Assembly (NCBI GenBank): GCA_038025085.1
Contig: CM076153.1
Location: 18,141,001-18,205,000 of the forward strand
Reading direction: 5' to 3'
DNA length: 64,000 bases
Source: Tetragonia tetragonoides
Lineage: Eukaryota; Streptophyta; Magnoliopsida; Caryophyllales; Aizoaceae
Shown here: positions 24,720 through 36,600 of the stretch, in pieces
Layout of the letters: every line of letters begins with the position of its first letter
How positions within the stretch are numbered: position 1 is the stretch's first letter
Made by a program: the position numbers and the translations under genes
The notes under the pieces: generated by a model
The model's database searches: none
What the model saw: the letters and a program-made list of their open reading frames with translations, nothing else
What the model was told of the DNA's origin: nothing

Positions 24720-26598
24720 GAGCACCCTCGGTGGAGTGTCAAGAACTAAAAAGTAAGTTATGTTCTTTGGCACTCCCACTGTATGATGTAATAATTGGGT
24801 GCCAAACTTTGTATGGATTGGAAGAGCGTCGTGAGCTTGACACTCAACTGTAGCAATGCCAAGAAAAAAATAGCACGGTCTCCAAGGCAGTAAAAGCTAG
24901 CACGTGGGTTAAAAAGAAGAGGTAGGAGAGTTGATTCTCTTTTTTTGGCCAGCTGGGTAGAGACATGTGTCCACCAAAACACAAAAACTCATATAAATTA
25001 TTGCATTTGTATCACAAAATAAATTTGATATTTTTATTATAATTAAAAGCTCCTACTTAAATATAAATGAAAAACATAATGCGTAATGCTAAATCGTAAA
25101 TAACACACCCTTTTTTAATCAATACCACACCCTAAATCAATAAGATTACTAAATTAACCTCCTAACATAAAACTTGAAGAGAAAGGAAAAAATAAATCAA
25201 CACCCATATTCTCACTACTCCCTCCAGATCCGCGAATGGATGATTATTGATTCGCAAAACAACACCTTCTTCTTCAACTCTACCCAATGACACAACTCTT
25301 CATTGCCATAGCCCATAAGGTATAAACTAAGGACTTGTTGAAAAGGAGATTGCTAAACGTATAACCATAATTGACTCAGCCTTGCATTTCAAATTAACAA
25401 GGAAACTTTGTCAATTTGTATGTGGTGGGCCAGAACTTGTTCCAAGTTGCAGCTAAAGATTTGGAACTTAGGCACTACTTTATACAATAGTCTATACCAC
25501 CTGCGCCAAATATAGACACAACACTTCATTCTCTACGCCCAATATAGGCGCAACACTTCATTATCTACGCCCAATTTGGACGCATGTTCTTTAATGTTTA
25601 CGTCTATTTTGGGCGCAGGTCCATTATTATCTATGCCGAAAAGAATTTGTTTCTAACGCCTTTTTAAGTAAAAATAAAATAGCACAAAGTAAAAAAAATA
25701 TATAAAAAAAAAAAGTGAAGGTGATGTCAGACTTAGCCCAAAAAAACTGTTATCGTGTGCTTGAACGACTCTTTGAAATCGTGATTTCGAGTGTGATTTG
25801 TGGCGCAATCAATCCTGTAATGCTAATTGAAATTAAAAAAGGGGGCAATTTTTGTAGTTTTTTAGTTTGGGATGTGGTAATGATTAATATAGGGTGTTGT
25901 ATTAATGCGAACTGAATATAATATAGATTTCTATAAAATCCTATTGGTTGTAGCAATTTTTTAAATCTCACACTTTCTTCCCTCTAAAATATCTCTCAAG
26001 TTCATAACTAGCAAATTGCATTTTTATTATTTTCACCTTCTAAATGTGCAAATTAGATGGATTCTCATCAAATTATGATAACACCCAAAATCCTCAAAAT
26101 CAAAATTATCGAAACGGCACAAACCAAAATATATCTAACCAGGAAAATTTAATTTTCAAAATTATTCCACACCTTCACACCAAATTCCATATGTTTAGAA
26201 AATCAAAATTATTCAGGATTAATTCCAGTTCTTCACTCCAAAATTTCTCCACGCCTGCAACTGTTAGTAGCCATAACCCACAAAATTACTTATTTTCTCA
26301 AGAGGGCAAATTTTATTAGTGAACTATCCAACTATTTTTAATAAACTATCCAACAATTTTAATAAACTATCCAATAATTTTAATTTTGTTAAACTTGTAT
26401 GTAAAATAATAATTTAGATGAAGGAGGATAGAGAAATAATGAGGTGCACATTCGAACACAAACTTTGAGGAGTGCTAAATCATGACACTCTAAGATTGTA
26501 GAGAAGAGTGCCAACAATTGGTAAAGTAGAGAGAGAAGAGAGAACATGAGGTGGAGGAGAGATGTGTGCCAATTCTTGGCACTCCATTGTGGATGCTC
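24720..26598. mobile_element. Non-autonomous PIF/Harbinger element
   Basis: Inverted termini GAGCACCCTCGGTGGAGTG and GAGCATCCACAATGGAGTG (reverse complement of the right end), each followed by the same CAAGAA, with a TAA duplication at 24717-24719 and 26599-26601. Length is 1879 bp. At 26044-26319 (+) an open frame of 91 codons rich in Asn, Gln and Ser (NPQNQNYRNGTNQN) resembles the low-complexity N terminus of Harbinger ORF1 (Myb-like) proteins. The Myb part and the DDE transposase are missing, so it would depend on an autonomous relative. Confidence 0.8.
25502..25632. repeat. 32-33 bp tandem repeat inside the Harbinger element
   Basis: Four diverged units start at about 25502, 25535, 25567 and 25600. 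Each holds a core like ACGCCCAATATAGGCGCAAC followed by a CTTCATTATCT-like stretch. The core GCCCAATATAGGC is close to palindromic. Confidence 0.7.
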
Positions 26599-26601
26599 TA
26601 A

Positions 26602-28375
26602 GGGATTAATAGTTAACCAAATTCACCTTCCCACCATTTTACCTTTTAATTTGCTCCATTACCTCCTTAGGTGTCGTTTGGTTAGTAGAAAATGGGAATC
26701 GACAATCGGTATGGCACTCATCAACCCCTTTCCTATTGTTTGGTTGTCCAAAACGTAATTTCGAAACTGATAAGCGACACCAGATAGGTATGGATTTCCG
26801 AAACTTCTCACCCCCTCCAGTTTCATTCGTGGGTTTGAGTAATCAAGATAAACTTTCTTTTCTCCTTTTTATTTCCCCACTCATCGTCTCCTTCTATGAC
26901 TATGTTGATCAGTCAACCATCGAGTTTTCTCACCGTCCAAAATCACCATATATAAACCATCTCACAACCACTTGCATGCCTCCAATTTGTTCTTCATCGC
27001 CATTAGTTCACGTCAGAACTATAAATAATAATAACAAAAAATTATTGAGGTTTTGCATCTAAAAATTATCAATGAGCCAGAACTCTTTGATGTAATTTAT
27101 TGATGATTGATGAATAAAGCTTTGTCACTTTACTAAGCAGATGCACATTGAAATTTGAAGCTCAATTTGAGAAACTACAAGCTATTTTTTGTGAGAGAGA
27201 GAGAGAGAGAAGATTTGTCAAAAAACAAAAAAGTAAAGGAAAATATAAGGACGAAAAAAGAAAAATTTTAAATCAATTTTTTATTGTGATTTTTTATTCA
27301 GAATATTTAACAATTTTACATATGTATAAAAAATAAAAATTAAAAAATTAAAAAAAAAAAGGTTTTGAAGCAATTTTTTACTACTTGTTCTTCACATAAA
27401 CAACCATATTTGAGGGACTGGATTACATTTACAATACCTAACTACGAGATTGATGCATACTATTATGCTAATTACCAGTTCTATTTAGCACCAAAATAAC
27501 ACCAAAACTTGTATAAAACTATCTCACAATGGAATAGGTGACTTTTGTGAAAAATAATAATATACAAATTATCCTTAATTTTCTTAAAAATCACACCATC
27601 TCACCATGAGACAAATTATCCAAGAAAACAAAAAGAAACCAAAGTTATTTACTAAAAGAATGGTTTGTCCATTCCAAAAAAGGAAAGAAAAAGATGAAAG
27701 GTTTGTCAATAATGTGTAGTAAATTAGGATCTTTGATTTAGACATTTATATGGTTTTAATTTCTCCTGAAGAAAGATTAGAGGTTATGTTAGGTAAAATT
27801 AGTTGTACTTATAGCCCTGAAGTGTTGAAAGAGGTAATAAATTAGTAGAAAACTGTTAAGAATTGCTACAAAAAGGTAATAAATTGGTTATGGTTGTAAC
27901 TGCAAGTGAAAGCTAGTACGCATAATTTCCCAAAATTAGCAGTAATTGTGCCTACAAATTGCAAACTATCTGATAAATTGTTTGGCGGTTGAGAGGAAAA
28001 AAACTAGTTGCCACATTCAAGTTGTAGCTTTTATTGAAAAATTAGACGATTGTCCCAAAAATAACCTAAAAATAGTAATTTTGAGTACTAACTTTACAAA
28101 CTACCACAAACTTTCAGAATTATTTATCCTCACTTGTAGTTTCCCAAAGCAAGATACAACGATAGTCACAATTCTCAAGGTATGGACTTAGTACAATCAT
28201 TCACATAAGGGTACAATAGAAATAGCGGATTCGAAACTGAGAACTAATATTTTCAAATGTCAATTATAACTATTATCTAGGACCTTATTAGTTATTAACA
28301 TGGCTTCATTTAATAGAGTTGCCCATTTTCTTTCTAAAAAGAGCAAGTCTTGTGTGAGACTAACTCATAGAAAAA
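26602..28375. other. AT-rich spacer
   Basis: No gene recognised. It contains a possible MITE end at 26670 (GGTGTCGTTTGGTTAG) without a convincing partner, an AG microsatellite at about 27193-27211, and long A/T-rich low-complexity stretches around 27240-27370. Confidence 0.5.
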
Positions 28376-28390
28376 TAGGGTCAATATTTT

Positions 28391-29147
28391 ATTTTTTTTG
28401 GTGCAAGATAGGGGCAAGCCCCAAAAGTCAAGAAGTAGGAACACTACGTGGCCAAGCCACTCCTACAACGTCCTCATACAAAATCTGTCTAAGGGGAGGG
28501 GGTGCAACATCAAAAAAGAAGATAGCTTCCGATTGATCACAATCATGGTTAGGAAGCCAGTCAGCGCTTCTATTTTCTTCACGATAACAGCGATGAATCT
28601 TAACTTCCCAGTCATGTTCACGTAGCATCCTTCTGCATTTTCGTACCATAAAAGTTGTTGGTCCAGTACCAATTTCATCATTTATCATCATATTCACCAC
28701 AACTTGAGAATCAATCTTCACTTCCAGTTTTTTCACGCCATGCTCACAAGCCATGGTAAGTCCACGCAGTAGCGCAAGAATTTCAGCACGAGTGACTGTG
28801 CAACGCCCATAGTTCTCTGAAAAAGCTCGAAGCATATGACCTTGTTCATCACGCAGAATACCACCACCAGCCAGCCAAGTCAGGGTTGCCACAAGATGCG
28901 TCATCCATGAGCAAGCTCAGCCACCCAGTTGGGGGTGCCACCCACTTGATTAAGACCTCTGTCCTTGCCTCAGACTTATCACGACCTGCAGTGCCATATT
29001 TATGCAATGCTCGTTTCATTTTTTCAAAGCGCACATTAAGAAATCCTACAGGATTGAGAGGGATATTTATTATGATCTGTGTCCCTTGTTCCACAATTTG
29101 AGAGGGATATTTATTATGATCTGTAACCCAGTCATCTGCATCATTCT
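28391..29147 (-). mobile_element. 5'-truncated LINE tail with RNase H
   Basis: The minus strand reads as the end of a LINE ORF2. It has a pre-RNase H segment ending in KWVAPPTGWLSLLMDDASC (28940 region), then the RNase H core (GGGILRDEQGHMLRAFSENY, EILALLRGLTMACEHG, KIDSQVVVNMM) and its C terminus (CYREENRSADWL). The 3' side (low coordinates) ends in a poly-T run on the plus strand at about 28391. The duplication TAGGGTCAATATTT flanks it at 28376-28389 and 29148-29161. The frame is shifted between the first and second parts near 28900. Confidence 0.85.
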
Positions 29148-29206
29148 TAGGGTCAATATTTAAAAATATATGGGTCACTTATTATGATGTGTGTCCCTTG
29201 TTTCAC
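29056..29206. repeat. Local repeats of a TTTATTATGATCTGTGTCCC word
   Basis: The stretch GAGAGGGATATTTATTATGA continuing with TCTGT occurs twice, at 29056 and 29100 (44 bp period). A third related copy (CTTATTATGATGTGTGTCCC) lies at about 29177, beyond the LINE target-site duplication. The first copy also has CCTTGTTCCAC, shared with the third. Confidence 0.7.
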
Positions 29207-29280
29207 TAACAATATAATTACCGCCTTACCAAACGTTGGGACCGTAAATTTTTATAGAGAGATCCATTACCTCTTTGAAT

Positions 29281-30396
29281 CGGAATTGCTTAACGTAAAT
29301 CCTAAATTACTAAACGCAAATATTTTTGTCACAATACTTTCCAAATTACCCTTTTCATTTGCAAAGGCATTCTCCTTCTTATTTTTTTCCTCTGAGAAAT
29401 CTCCCAATTATATTTCTTCTATACAATGAAATACACCTAAAATCTGATAAACACGAATGATTTCTTTAATCAAAATCAAATCATTAGATGATACTAAGAT
29501 AATGAAAAGAATTAATTTTTTTTTGGGTTTTTGTGGGGTGGTAGGTTAGGGTTTTATGGTGGAGAGAGAGAGCGTGTGTGTTTGGGGTTTTGAGTTTGTT
29601 GTTGGGCTGAGAGGGGGCGGTTCCGGCAGAACGGTGGTAGGGGCGGGTGGTGGGGGCGGTTCCGGCGGGATCGGGCGGTGGTGGGCGGTGGTGGAGGCGG
29701 TTCTGGCGCGGTGGGGCAGGTGATGTGGGGTTGCGTTTTGCGTTTCTTTTTTTCTCTCTCCTCCTCTCATCACTCCCTCATTCTCTCTCCTCTCTCCTTC
29801 TCTCTCTCGCCACTCTCATTCTCTCTCCTCTAAGCTATCGGTTTCATCATCAGATATCCACTGCGTTCCACAAGAGCCTCTCGTAATCGACAAATCTGCA
29901 CTAATTATCAACGAAGCCTTCGATGAAGACGAGCTTTGGGCTGCTGCTTGTCTCAGGACGAACCTTCAACCAATTTAAACAACAAACGCTTGGTATCGAG
30001 GTGAGTAATCAAGTTAACTATTGTAGAATTTGTACTTTAGTGTATAATATAATGTTTCGATTTCGCTGTTTTGAAGATCAATTTTGTGGTTCTTTTGCCT
30101 ACTAAATATACAACTTGCACTGCGAGAGAACAAAAGCAGAGAAATGAGCAAAAACCCAGATGAAATTGGTGAATTACAATGGCATGAATTATAAGATGAA
30201 CAAAAACCCAGATGAAATTGTAAATTAGGGGAGCTTGGGAGAGGAAAAAGGGGAGAATAGATGAATGACAGAGAGGGAGTGAAAATTGGTTGAGAGAAAA
30301 GGAAGGAAGAGAGAGAAAGGGCTGAAAATTACTTAGGGGTAGTGTGGGAAGTGGGGATTTACGTTTAGTAATTTGCGATTTACGTATAGCAAGCCC
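29281..30396. mobile_element. TIR element (Pack-MULE-like or hAT-like)
   Basis: Imperfect terminal inverted repeats of about 40 bp: left 29281-29322 with TTGCTTAACGTAAATC and AAATTACTAAACGCAAAT, right 30354-30396 whose reverse complement has TTGCTATACGTAAATC and AAATTACTAAACGTAAAT. The flanks carry a 9 bp duplication with one mismatch (TCTTTGAAT at 29272-29280, CCTTTGAAT at 30397-30405). The 1116 bp interior holds a G/C-rich and CT-rich tract (29540-29835) and an exon-like piece of a host gene, but no transposase. A 9 bp duplication favours Mutator-like; 8 bp would favour hAT. Confidence 0.7.
29850..30000 (+). pseudogene. Probable captured exon of a GNAT acetyltransferase gene
   Basis: Within the TIR element, one frame gives EAFDEDELWAAACLR at about 29913-29957. 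After a one-base frameshift the next frame gives RTFNQFKQQTLGIE, ending exactly at 30000 before a consensus donor GTGAGT. This order (D/E-rich, ELW-A-A-CLR, then R-TF--F) resembles the start of the acetyltransferase domain region in plant GNAT proteins of the AT4G28030 type. The match is from memory and short, so the identity is tentative. The exon-like ending at a splice donor supports capture of genomic sequence. Confidence 0.5.
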
Positions 30397-30512
30397 CCTT
30401 TGAATTTACTTGAAATTATAGGAGTTTCTTACCAAAAATAATAAAAATAAAATAAAAACTCACATAAAATTTTAATCATACGGCGACGTATTAGCGATTG
30501 AAGCCAAGAGCA

Positions 30513-30522
30513 TATATATAAA
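30513..30522 (+). promoter_or_regulatory. TATA box of the RRM gene
   Basis: TATATATAAA about 145 bp before the ATG, with a CT-rich leader (TTTTCTCTTTTTCTCTCTCC) between. Position and context fit a plant core promoter. Confidence 0.55.
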
Positions 30523-30666
30523 CAAACTACCAGAAAGATCCCTTTTACCCCAGAGCATCAAAAATCAAAGAAGTTGAGAAACGAAGGGTTCCGTCGCTAA
30601 ACCTAGGGTTTTCTCTTTTTCTCTCTCCAACAAATTTGACGAAGCTTTTCTCACAGGCAACCAACC

Positions 30667-32426
30667 ATGTACGGTTCAAGCTACGGTTCAGGCTATGGCT
30701 CTGGCTACACCTCTAGAGGGTATGTTTACAAACATCCCTTCTGTTATTATTGTTGATTGCTTTGGTTATTAGGTTTTATGTTTATGCTCCCTAATGTTTG
30801 TTTGCTTTCATGGTTTTGTGTGAAATTATGTGGAATTTACGAACTGTATTCAATTTAGATACGGAAACTCAAATTGAAATCGACCAATATATGTTTATTA
30901 GGGTTCTATATGGTTCTATTTTGAAATTTAAGAACAATACCCTTTTTTGGTTTTTGGTTTTTGGGTTTGTGGGGAGTCAAGAACTTATGGGTAGGTAATA
31001 GAATGTGATATGGTTAAGCTGTTATTGGTGGGTTCTGTCATGTGAAGTTTTTTGAGATAAAAGAAATTTCACCTAATTTGTTTTGGTGATTAATTTTGAT
31101 AAAATTTTTCATCCCTTGTGATGTAAACTTAATAGTTTTAGTTACATTGCCTTTAACCCTCTAAAAACCTCTTGTTGGGCAATGAAGTGAACCATCATCT
31201 GTTACATTTATGCTTCAATCTATCTGTTTCTTTTGTCTTATGATAAGGATGGTTTAAATTGTTCTAAAGGGCTTAAGATTGAGCAAATTATGGCATCTTT
31301 TACAGATAGTACTAGTATATGATAGTTTTCACACCATATATGTAGCATTGATTTGGGCAGTTTTCTGTTGATGCCTTTGATGATGTTGTTCAAGATTTTG
31401 TTTTATGTTTCTTGGAAGTATTATGTCATCACTAGTACTTGATGTGGATGTTGATTGTTGCTACTTGAGATGTTATATTATTATGTGCCTCCTAGAAGAG
31501 GGTAGAAATTTATATGTTTCTATTGAATGCTTTGGCTTTGATTTTTATGGGATTGAGACTATAGATATTCCACCTAGGAAATTCTGGGTTGGGCTTGGTT
31601 ATATTAACAGGTTAAGTGGGGGATTTTTTTTTCTTTGTTGGGTATGAAAAGGGCAATGTTGGGAAGCGGGGGGGTATCGGACGGGTACGAGGTCGGCTCA
31701 AAGAGACAAAGAATGATGGAATCAAATCCCTACTTCGCAGTGGGCAGCAGCGCAGGAGGATACCAACACTACAGTTATGGGAGCAGTTTGCAGCCTTCTG
31801 GATTTCCCGTGGTCCGTCTTAGAGGTCTTCCTTTCAACTGCACCGACATTGACATCATCAAGTTCTTCGCCGGCTTGGATATTGTAGACGTGCTGCTGGT
31901 AAATAAGAGCGGGCGATTTACTGGGGAGGCATTTGTGGTGCTTGCCTCTTCAGTGCAAGCTGATCTGGCTCTGAACAGGGATCGCCAGAACATGGGCCGT
32001 AGATATGTGGAAGTTTTCAGGTGCAAGAAGCAGGACTACTACAATGCTGTTGCTTCAGAAGTGAAGTATGAAGGAATTTTTGATAATGACCACCCAAACT
32101 CTCCACCTGGTCGATCAAGGAGATCTGTGGACAAGGAGCAACTGGATTACACTGAGATTATTAGGATGCGGGGTCTTCCATTCTCTGTGACGAAGGCAGA
32201 TATCGTGAAGTTCTTTGGAGATTTCAATGTTGCTGAGGACAAAGTTCATGTTGCATGTCGTGCTGATGGTAAGGCTACAGGAGAGGCATATGTTGAGTTT
32301 GCTTCTGCTGATGAAGCTAAGAGGGCTATGTGCAAGGACAAGATGACAATTGGTTCGCGATATGTAGAGCTGTTTCCCTCAACACCAGATGAAGCAAGGA
32401 GAGCTGAATCAAGATCAAGGCAGTAA
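30667..32426 (+). CDS. hnRNP H/F-like RNA-binding protein with two RRMs
   Basis: Two exons, 30667-30719 and 31652-32426 (intron 932 bp, GT-AG, phase 2), giving 275 residues. Exon 1 encodes only a Gly/Ser/Tyr-rich start (MYGSSYGSGYGSGYTSRG). RRM1 lies at about 71-150 (VVRLRGLPFNCTDIDIIKFF, then GRFTGEAFVVLAS) and RRM2 at about 187-265 (IIRMRGLPFSVTKADIVKFF, then GEAYVEFASADEA). The LRGLPF and GEAFV/GEAYV signatures belong to the quasi-RRM group of hnRNP H/F, GRSF1 and ESRP, which bind G-rich RNA and act in splicing and RNA stability. A short RS-like tail (ARRAESRSRQ) ends the protein. The exon 2 acceptor was placed so that the protein reads SRG-AMLGSGG, as in plant homologues; an ATG at 31635 in the same frame lies in the intron. 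Confidence 0.9.
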
Positions 32427-33692
32427 CTAGTGCATTTAAATTATGAACTTTTCCTTGCATTTTCAGTTTGCTAGATCAAGGTCACTGTTTTGGTTTCTTA
32501 TTGTTACTCATTGAGTAATTGTACTGTTGGTTTGGTAGCAGAGACTTAAATTGTGACCTTTATTAGGGTCTTTTTGGCAATGCAAAAGTTCCAACAGTAT
32601 ATGGTTTACCTTGTTTAAATATTTGTTGTTGTCTGTTTATTTCTTATCGGTCAATTTTGTTCCGTTATTTTCATCACCTTTTCAGCCCATTTAGTTATAT
32701 GCTTATACAGGGGGTTACAAATGCATATGGTGCATAACTTGCATAATAGTTTGGTTTCTTGAAGCAGGTTAGGCCCTAAAATTTAACCGAGATGAGAAGA
32801 AATTATAATTCATAACTTGTTAGACAACACAACGATACATTCATTGAACGCTGTTTCGCTTGATTAATTCAATTGCAGGTTACTCAATTCTTCTTTAGCT
32901 GCTTTCACATTCACCGTGTTATTAGGTAGGGTAGCACCACTCAGAGGCAGATTTTTTTGCCAAAGTAAGAAGGTGGGAAAGATTGTGTACTTGGGTTTAG
33001 AATTGCCTCTGTTGGGCTGTGTTTGACGGGACGGCCCTTGTAGATTTTATTTTTATGTTTATGTTTATTTTTTTGACTTTGTTATTGAATTTGTGTTGCT
33101 CTTTTAAAAAGAGTATTTGGGTGGCAAGAAAGCAGAAGTTACCCATACTTAAAAACATTAGCCAAGTCCAACTCTTGCGAATTGAAAAAATCCGTTGGCC
33201 AGCCCCATACCCTTGGCAAAGAACAAAAAGAATAAACATCAGCCAACTCCACATCCTTTGCACCTTTGCGCTCTTGTTCAGAAAACGATAAGAAATCTCT
33301 TACTGGGAGAGGATCATCTATTTTGAATTACATGATGTCAAACAATTTCGTAATGATTTGGCCATAGATGGATGTGTTTAGAACACGGAAAGAAAATAAA
33401 TGATACAATTATTACATGCAAACTAAATTCTCAGTCTTGACAAAATAGACATTTGTTTCTGATAATTCACAGAGCATGGCACAAAGGTCAGCACACCTTT
33501 TGACCGAGTACTAAGTTCTATCCCCCCCCCCCCAACCCACAAACTCTGGGTCTTTTCCGCCCTCGAATCTGTGTCGAAAAAAACTGACTATCGACCGAGG
33601 GCTACAAAAGCTGAACTTACAGTAGTCGAAAGCATGGACAATGTCTTGGGATAAATAATTATAAACATCCCAGGTATATCAGAAAACTATCA
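32427..33692. other. Convergent spacer between RRM gene and REP
   Basis: Holds the 3' UTRs of both genes and a poly-C run at about 33522-33535. No further gene or element recognised. Confidence 0.5.
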
Positions 33693-36600
33693 CTATTCTA
33701 GTTCAAAGCTATCAACATCAGCATCCTCACAGTCCTCGGATGAGGGTTGCTCTGGGAAGAATTTTTCACCAGGATATATCCGGCGAAACATCTGTAAACA
33801 AGATAGCCACCACGCTTGGTTAGCACTGTATACTTTCTCTAGTATCAAATCCAAAGAGAATATAATAAAAGATCAAACGAGCTCTCTAAGTTGGCTCGCC
33901 AATCAACATATGACCAGCAATTCAATTTCGTCTTTAACAAAGAACAGAGTTTTGACGAGGATTGCCATGGGCTTGAAAAAAGAGTCATATCATCTTCTAC
34001 TGTCAATCAACATGATTATATTGTTTGACGTTACCACTACATACCTTCTCAGTAGCATCTACAAGATCACTATAGCTCAAATTCCCGTCAGGAGAAGGGC
34101 TGGTGCTAATCGCCTCAACTGAGCCCTGATGGAAATATGAAAGACTTCAGCATGGTAACTTGAGAGAACCAACCAACAAACAAACAAAATCCACCGGCAT
34201 TTATCAGCACATATACAACTAAAATCCACGGGAAATGTTAGGAACACACGAATTATATCAGTCTCAAAGGCATATATTCTTTTCTTCCCTACAAAAATCA
34301 TTTCCAGCAAGAATGTGCATAACAATATTCCCATTCCTATCAGTGTGGAACAGCTGCAAGCTCCCCGAAAAATGATAACATAAGATTTCTGAAGATCTAC
34401 AATTGCACAAGCATCAATTTCCACTTCCAGGCTCCAGCTTTAGAATGCTGTGCTCCAACTCTAGTCTCCATAGCAGTAGATAACCTTAAGCTAATAGTTC
34501 ATTGCAGCAAGGGAAGATGCAAAAATACCCAAAGCTGGTTGCGAAACAAATACATCTTACAACATTGACAAGAAACTACCTCAAATGTCTTTTCTTTTTC
34601 TTTTGAAAGTTCAAATGTCTTTTCTTATCACCTAACGAAGTGTCAGGGTTATTTTATTTCATCTTCAAATATATGCGTAAGAATCAGTTGTCCATATTTA
34701 TCAGTTCCAAACTCCATCCAATATGTCAACTTGTAAATAACCTTCATGGCAACAACTCTACGTCAAAAGCTTGAATTTCTCAGGATATATGCCTAGCTTT
34801 GTTCCAAAGCTTTGTAAGCCGTAGCTCCAGGTGGCTCTTGGAATAGCCAATTAATATATGCAGCAGGTTAGTTGGATTGTAGCCTTCTCAAGAAGGCCTC
34901 TAAGCTGTCTCTCTCGGGTTGGGGTGGAGGCCTGGAGGGGAAGGGGCAATCATCATGATGCAGAACAGCAAATGGCAGTGGTGGGGATTTGTAGGCTGAT
35001 GAACCTGAAAAGGAAATAATTGGAAAAAAAAGACAGAAATTCTACGGAAGGACGAACAGACAACCTGATGTATTTTATACAGTTCATTTTATGAGGGTTG
35101 CATGGAACAAACGTCTGGTATCATTTTAACAGGGTTGGATGGAGCCAACGTCATCGAGCAAAGTGGTATGTAATGCAGTTTGCTAACTATACAGTTCATT
35201 GCTGTCCTGCTGTTAGAGGTTTGCCACTCATCTTATATCGACTGGAACCATACATGAAAAAGTGCTAACTTCAACATATAATTTAGATTTTAGACCTAGT
35301 TGTAATCTGTTTTGAGGCATATTACATGTGTTTTTGATAGAAGTGTTCAACAACTTGCACTATGTCACAGCAGATAATAAAACACCACAATATAAAAAGC
35401 AAACTAGCAATAGGTTTTAGCAGAGCAGTCCACCAATTCCACAAGAATGAACGGACATTTAAAACACTCAATTTGAATCAGATCAAAGAAGAAAGCAGGA
35501 ATCGCACTAACAGGATGGAGTAGAAGAAAATATACAATCAAACAGTTTGGCAAACTATGCAAAATTTCGTCTTTTAGAGCATCTCATCAAATTTTACTCA
35601 AATTAATGCAAAGCCACAAAATAGACAAAAACTTACATATTACTATAGGTTGTAATGCACAAAAAATTCCTTTTGAAGTAAAATAACGGGAATTTCAAAC
35701 TAAAGTGGAGGCCACAAAAGGTGCTATATGGTCCTGGAAGATCATGATATTTTGTACTACTACCACAACCTTCAAGGCAAATTAAAGAGATTATAATCAA
35801 AAGAAATGCACATCCATCATGCTATGGTTATTAATGGGAAGCCTACTGATCACCAGCACATCTAAATTATGATATGATAGAAAAGTTTCTTCAAGGAACA
35901 CAATAGTAGGCCATTTTTCCAAATATTTTTTTGGTTTGGGGCAGGTATAGTATGGGTATGAATCAGACCTCTGTAATCTCCTGGGTATACAAGGCACTCC
36001 ACAGCAAGCTGGGTTTTTGCTCTTCCCTACTCTTGTCAATTGAAGTATCTTCAGGGTTTTCACAAGAACTAGCTTCGGTGCTTCCAGATGTTGGTTGTCT
36101 GAATAAAGCACTTATTGCAGCAGTTAACAATTTCTTCCCTTGGTTGGCATCGTCACAAAAAGCAGAAAGATACAAAACAAACCTGCAGGAGAGGATGCAC
36201 ACAACATGAATATTAGGAAGTCCTTTTTACGTGGCCCAAGTGCAGTCAGAGATAGCTTCTGCACATAGTGGAACATTAGATATTTTTTTTAATAAAAATA
36301 AAAGAACCACAACAGACTACATAAGCATTTATGATTTGTGTCCATCCTCATTTCATTTGGGCAGCACAAATATGCCTTCTTGATAAGCGCTTCCTTCGAA
36401 AAGAGCAAATATCAAGGCTTTGACTGGTTATATCTGCTTTCCTTTGCCAGCCAAGTTTCTTTCAGTTAATTAAACTAAATAAAGACTCAAATGTCTATTT
36501 GTATATGGATAGTATGATCAACATAGTTGACTGTTGCTTAAGATTCATCTTAACTAACGCACAGAAAATTTAAAACTAATGTGGCTATGCCAACATAATA

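Noticed and set aside
25490..25640. Regularly spaced repeats considered as a CRISPR-like array
   Set aside because: Units are contiguous, diverged tandem repeats with no spacers, in a plant transposon.
26671..26785. Possible small MITE starting GGTGTCGTTTGGTTAG
   Set aside because: The only candidate partner (GCGACACC near 26775) gives a very short match and no target-site duplication.
29546..29886. Pro-rich and Gly-rich frames around the GGCGG tract
   Set aside because: Low-complexity sequence inside a non-autonomous element; both strands are open only because of base composition.
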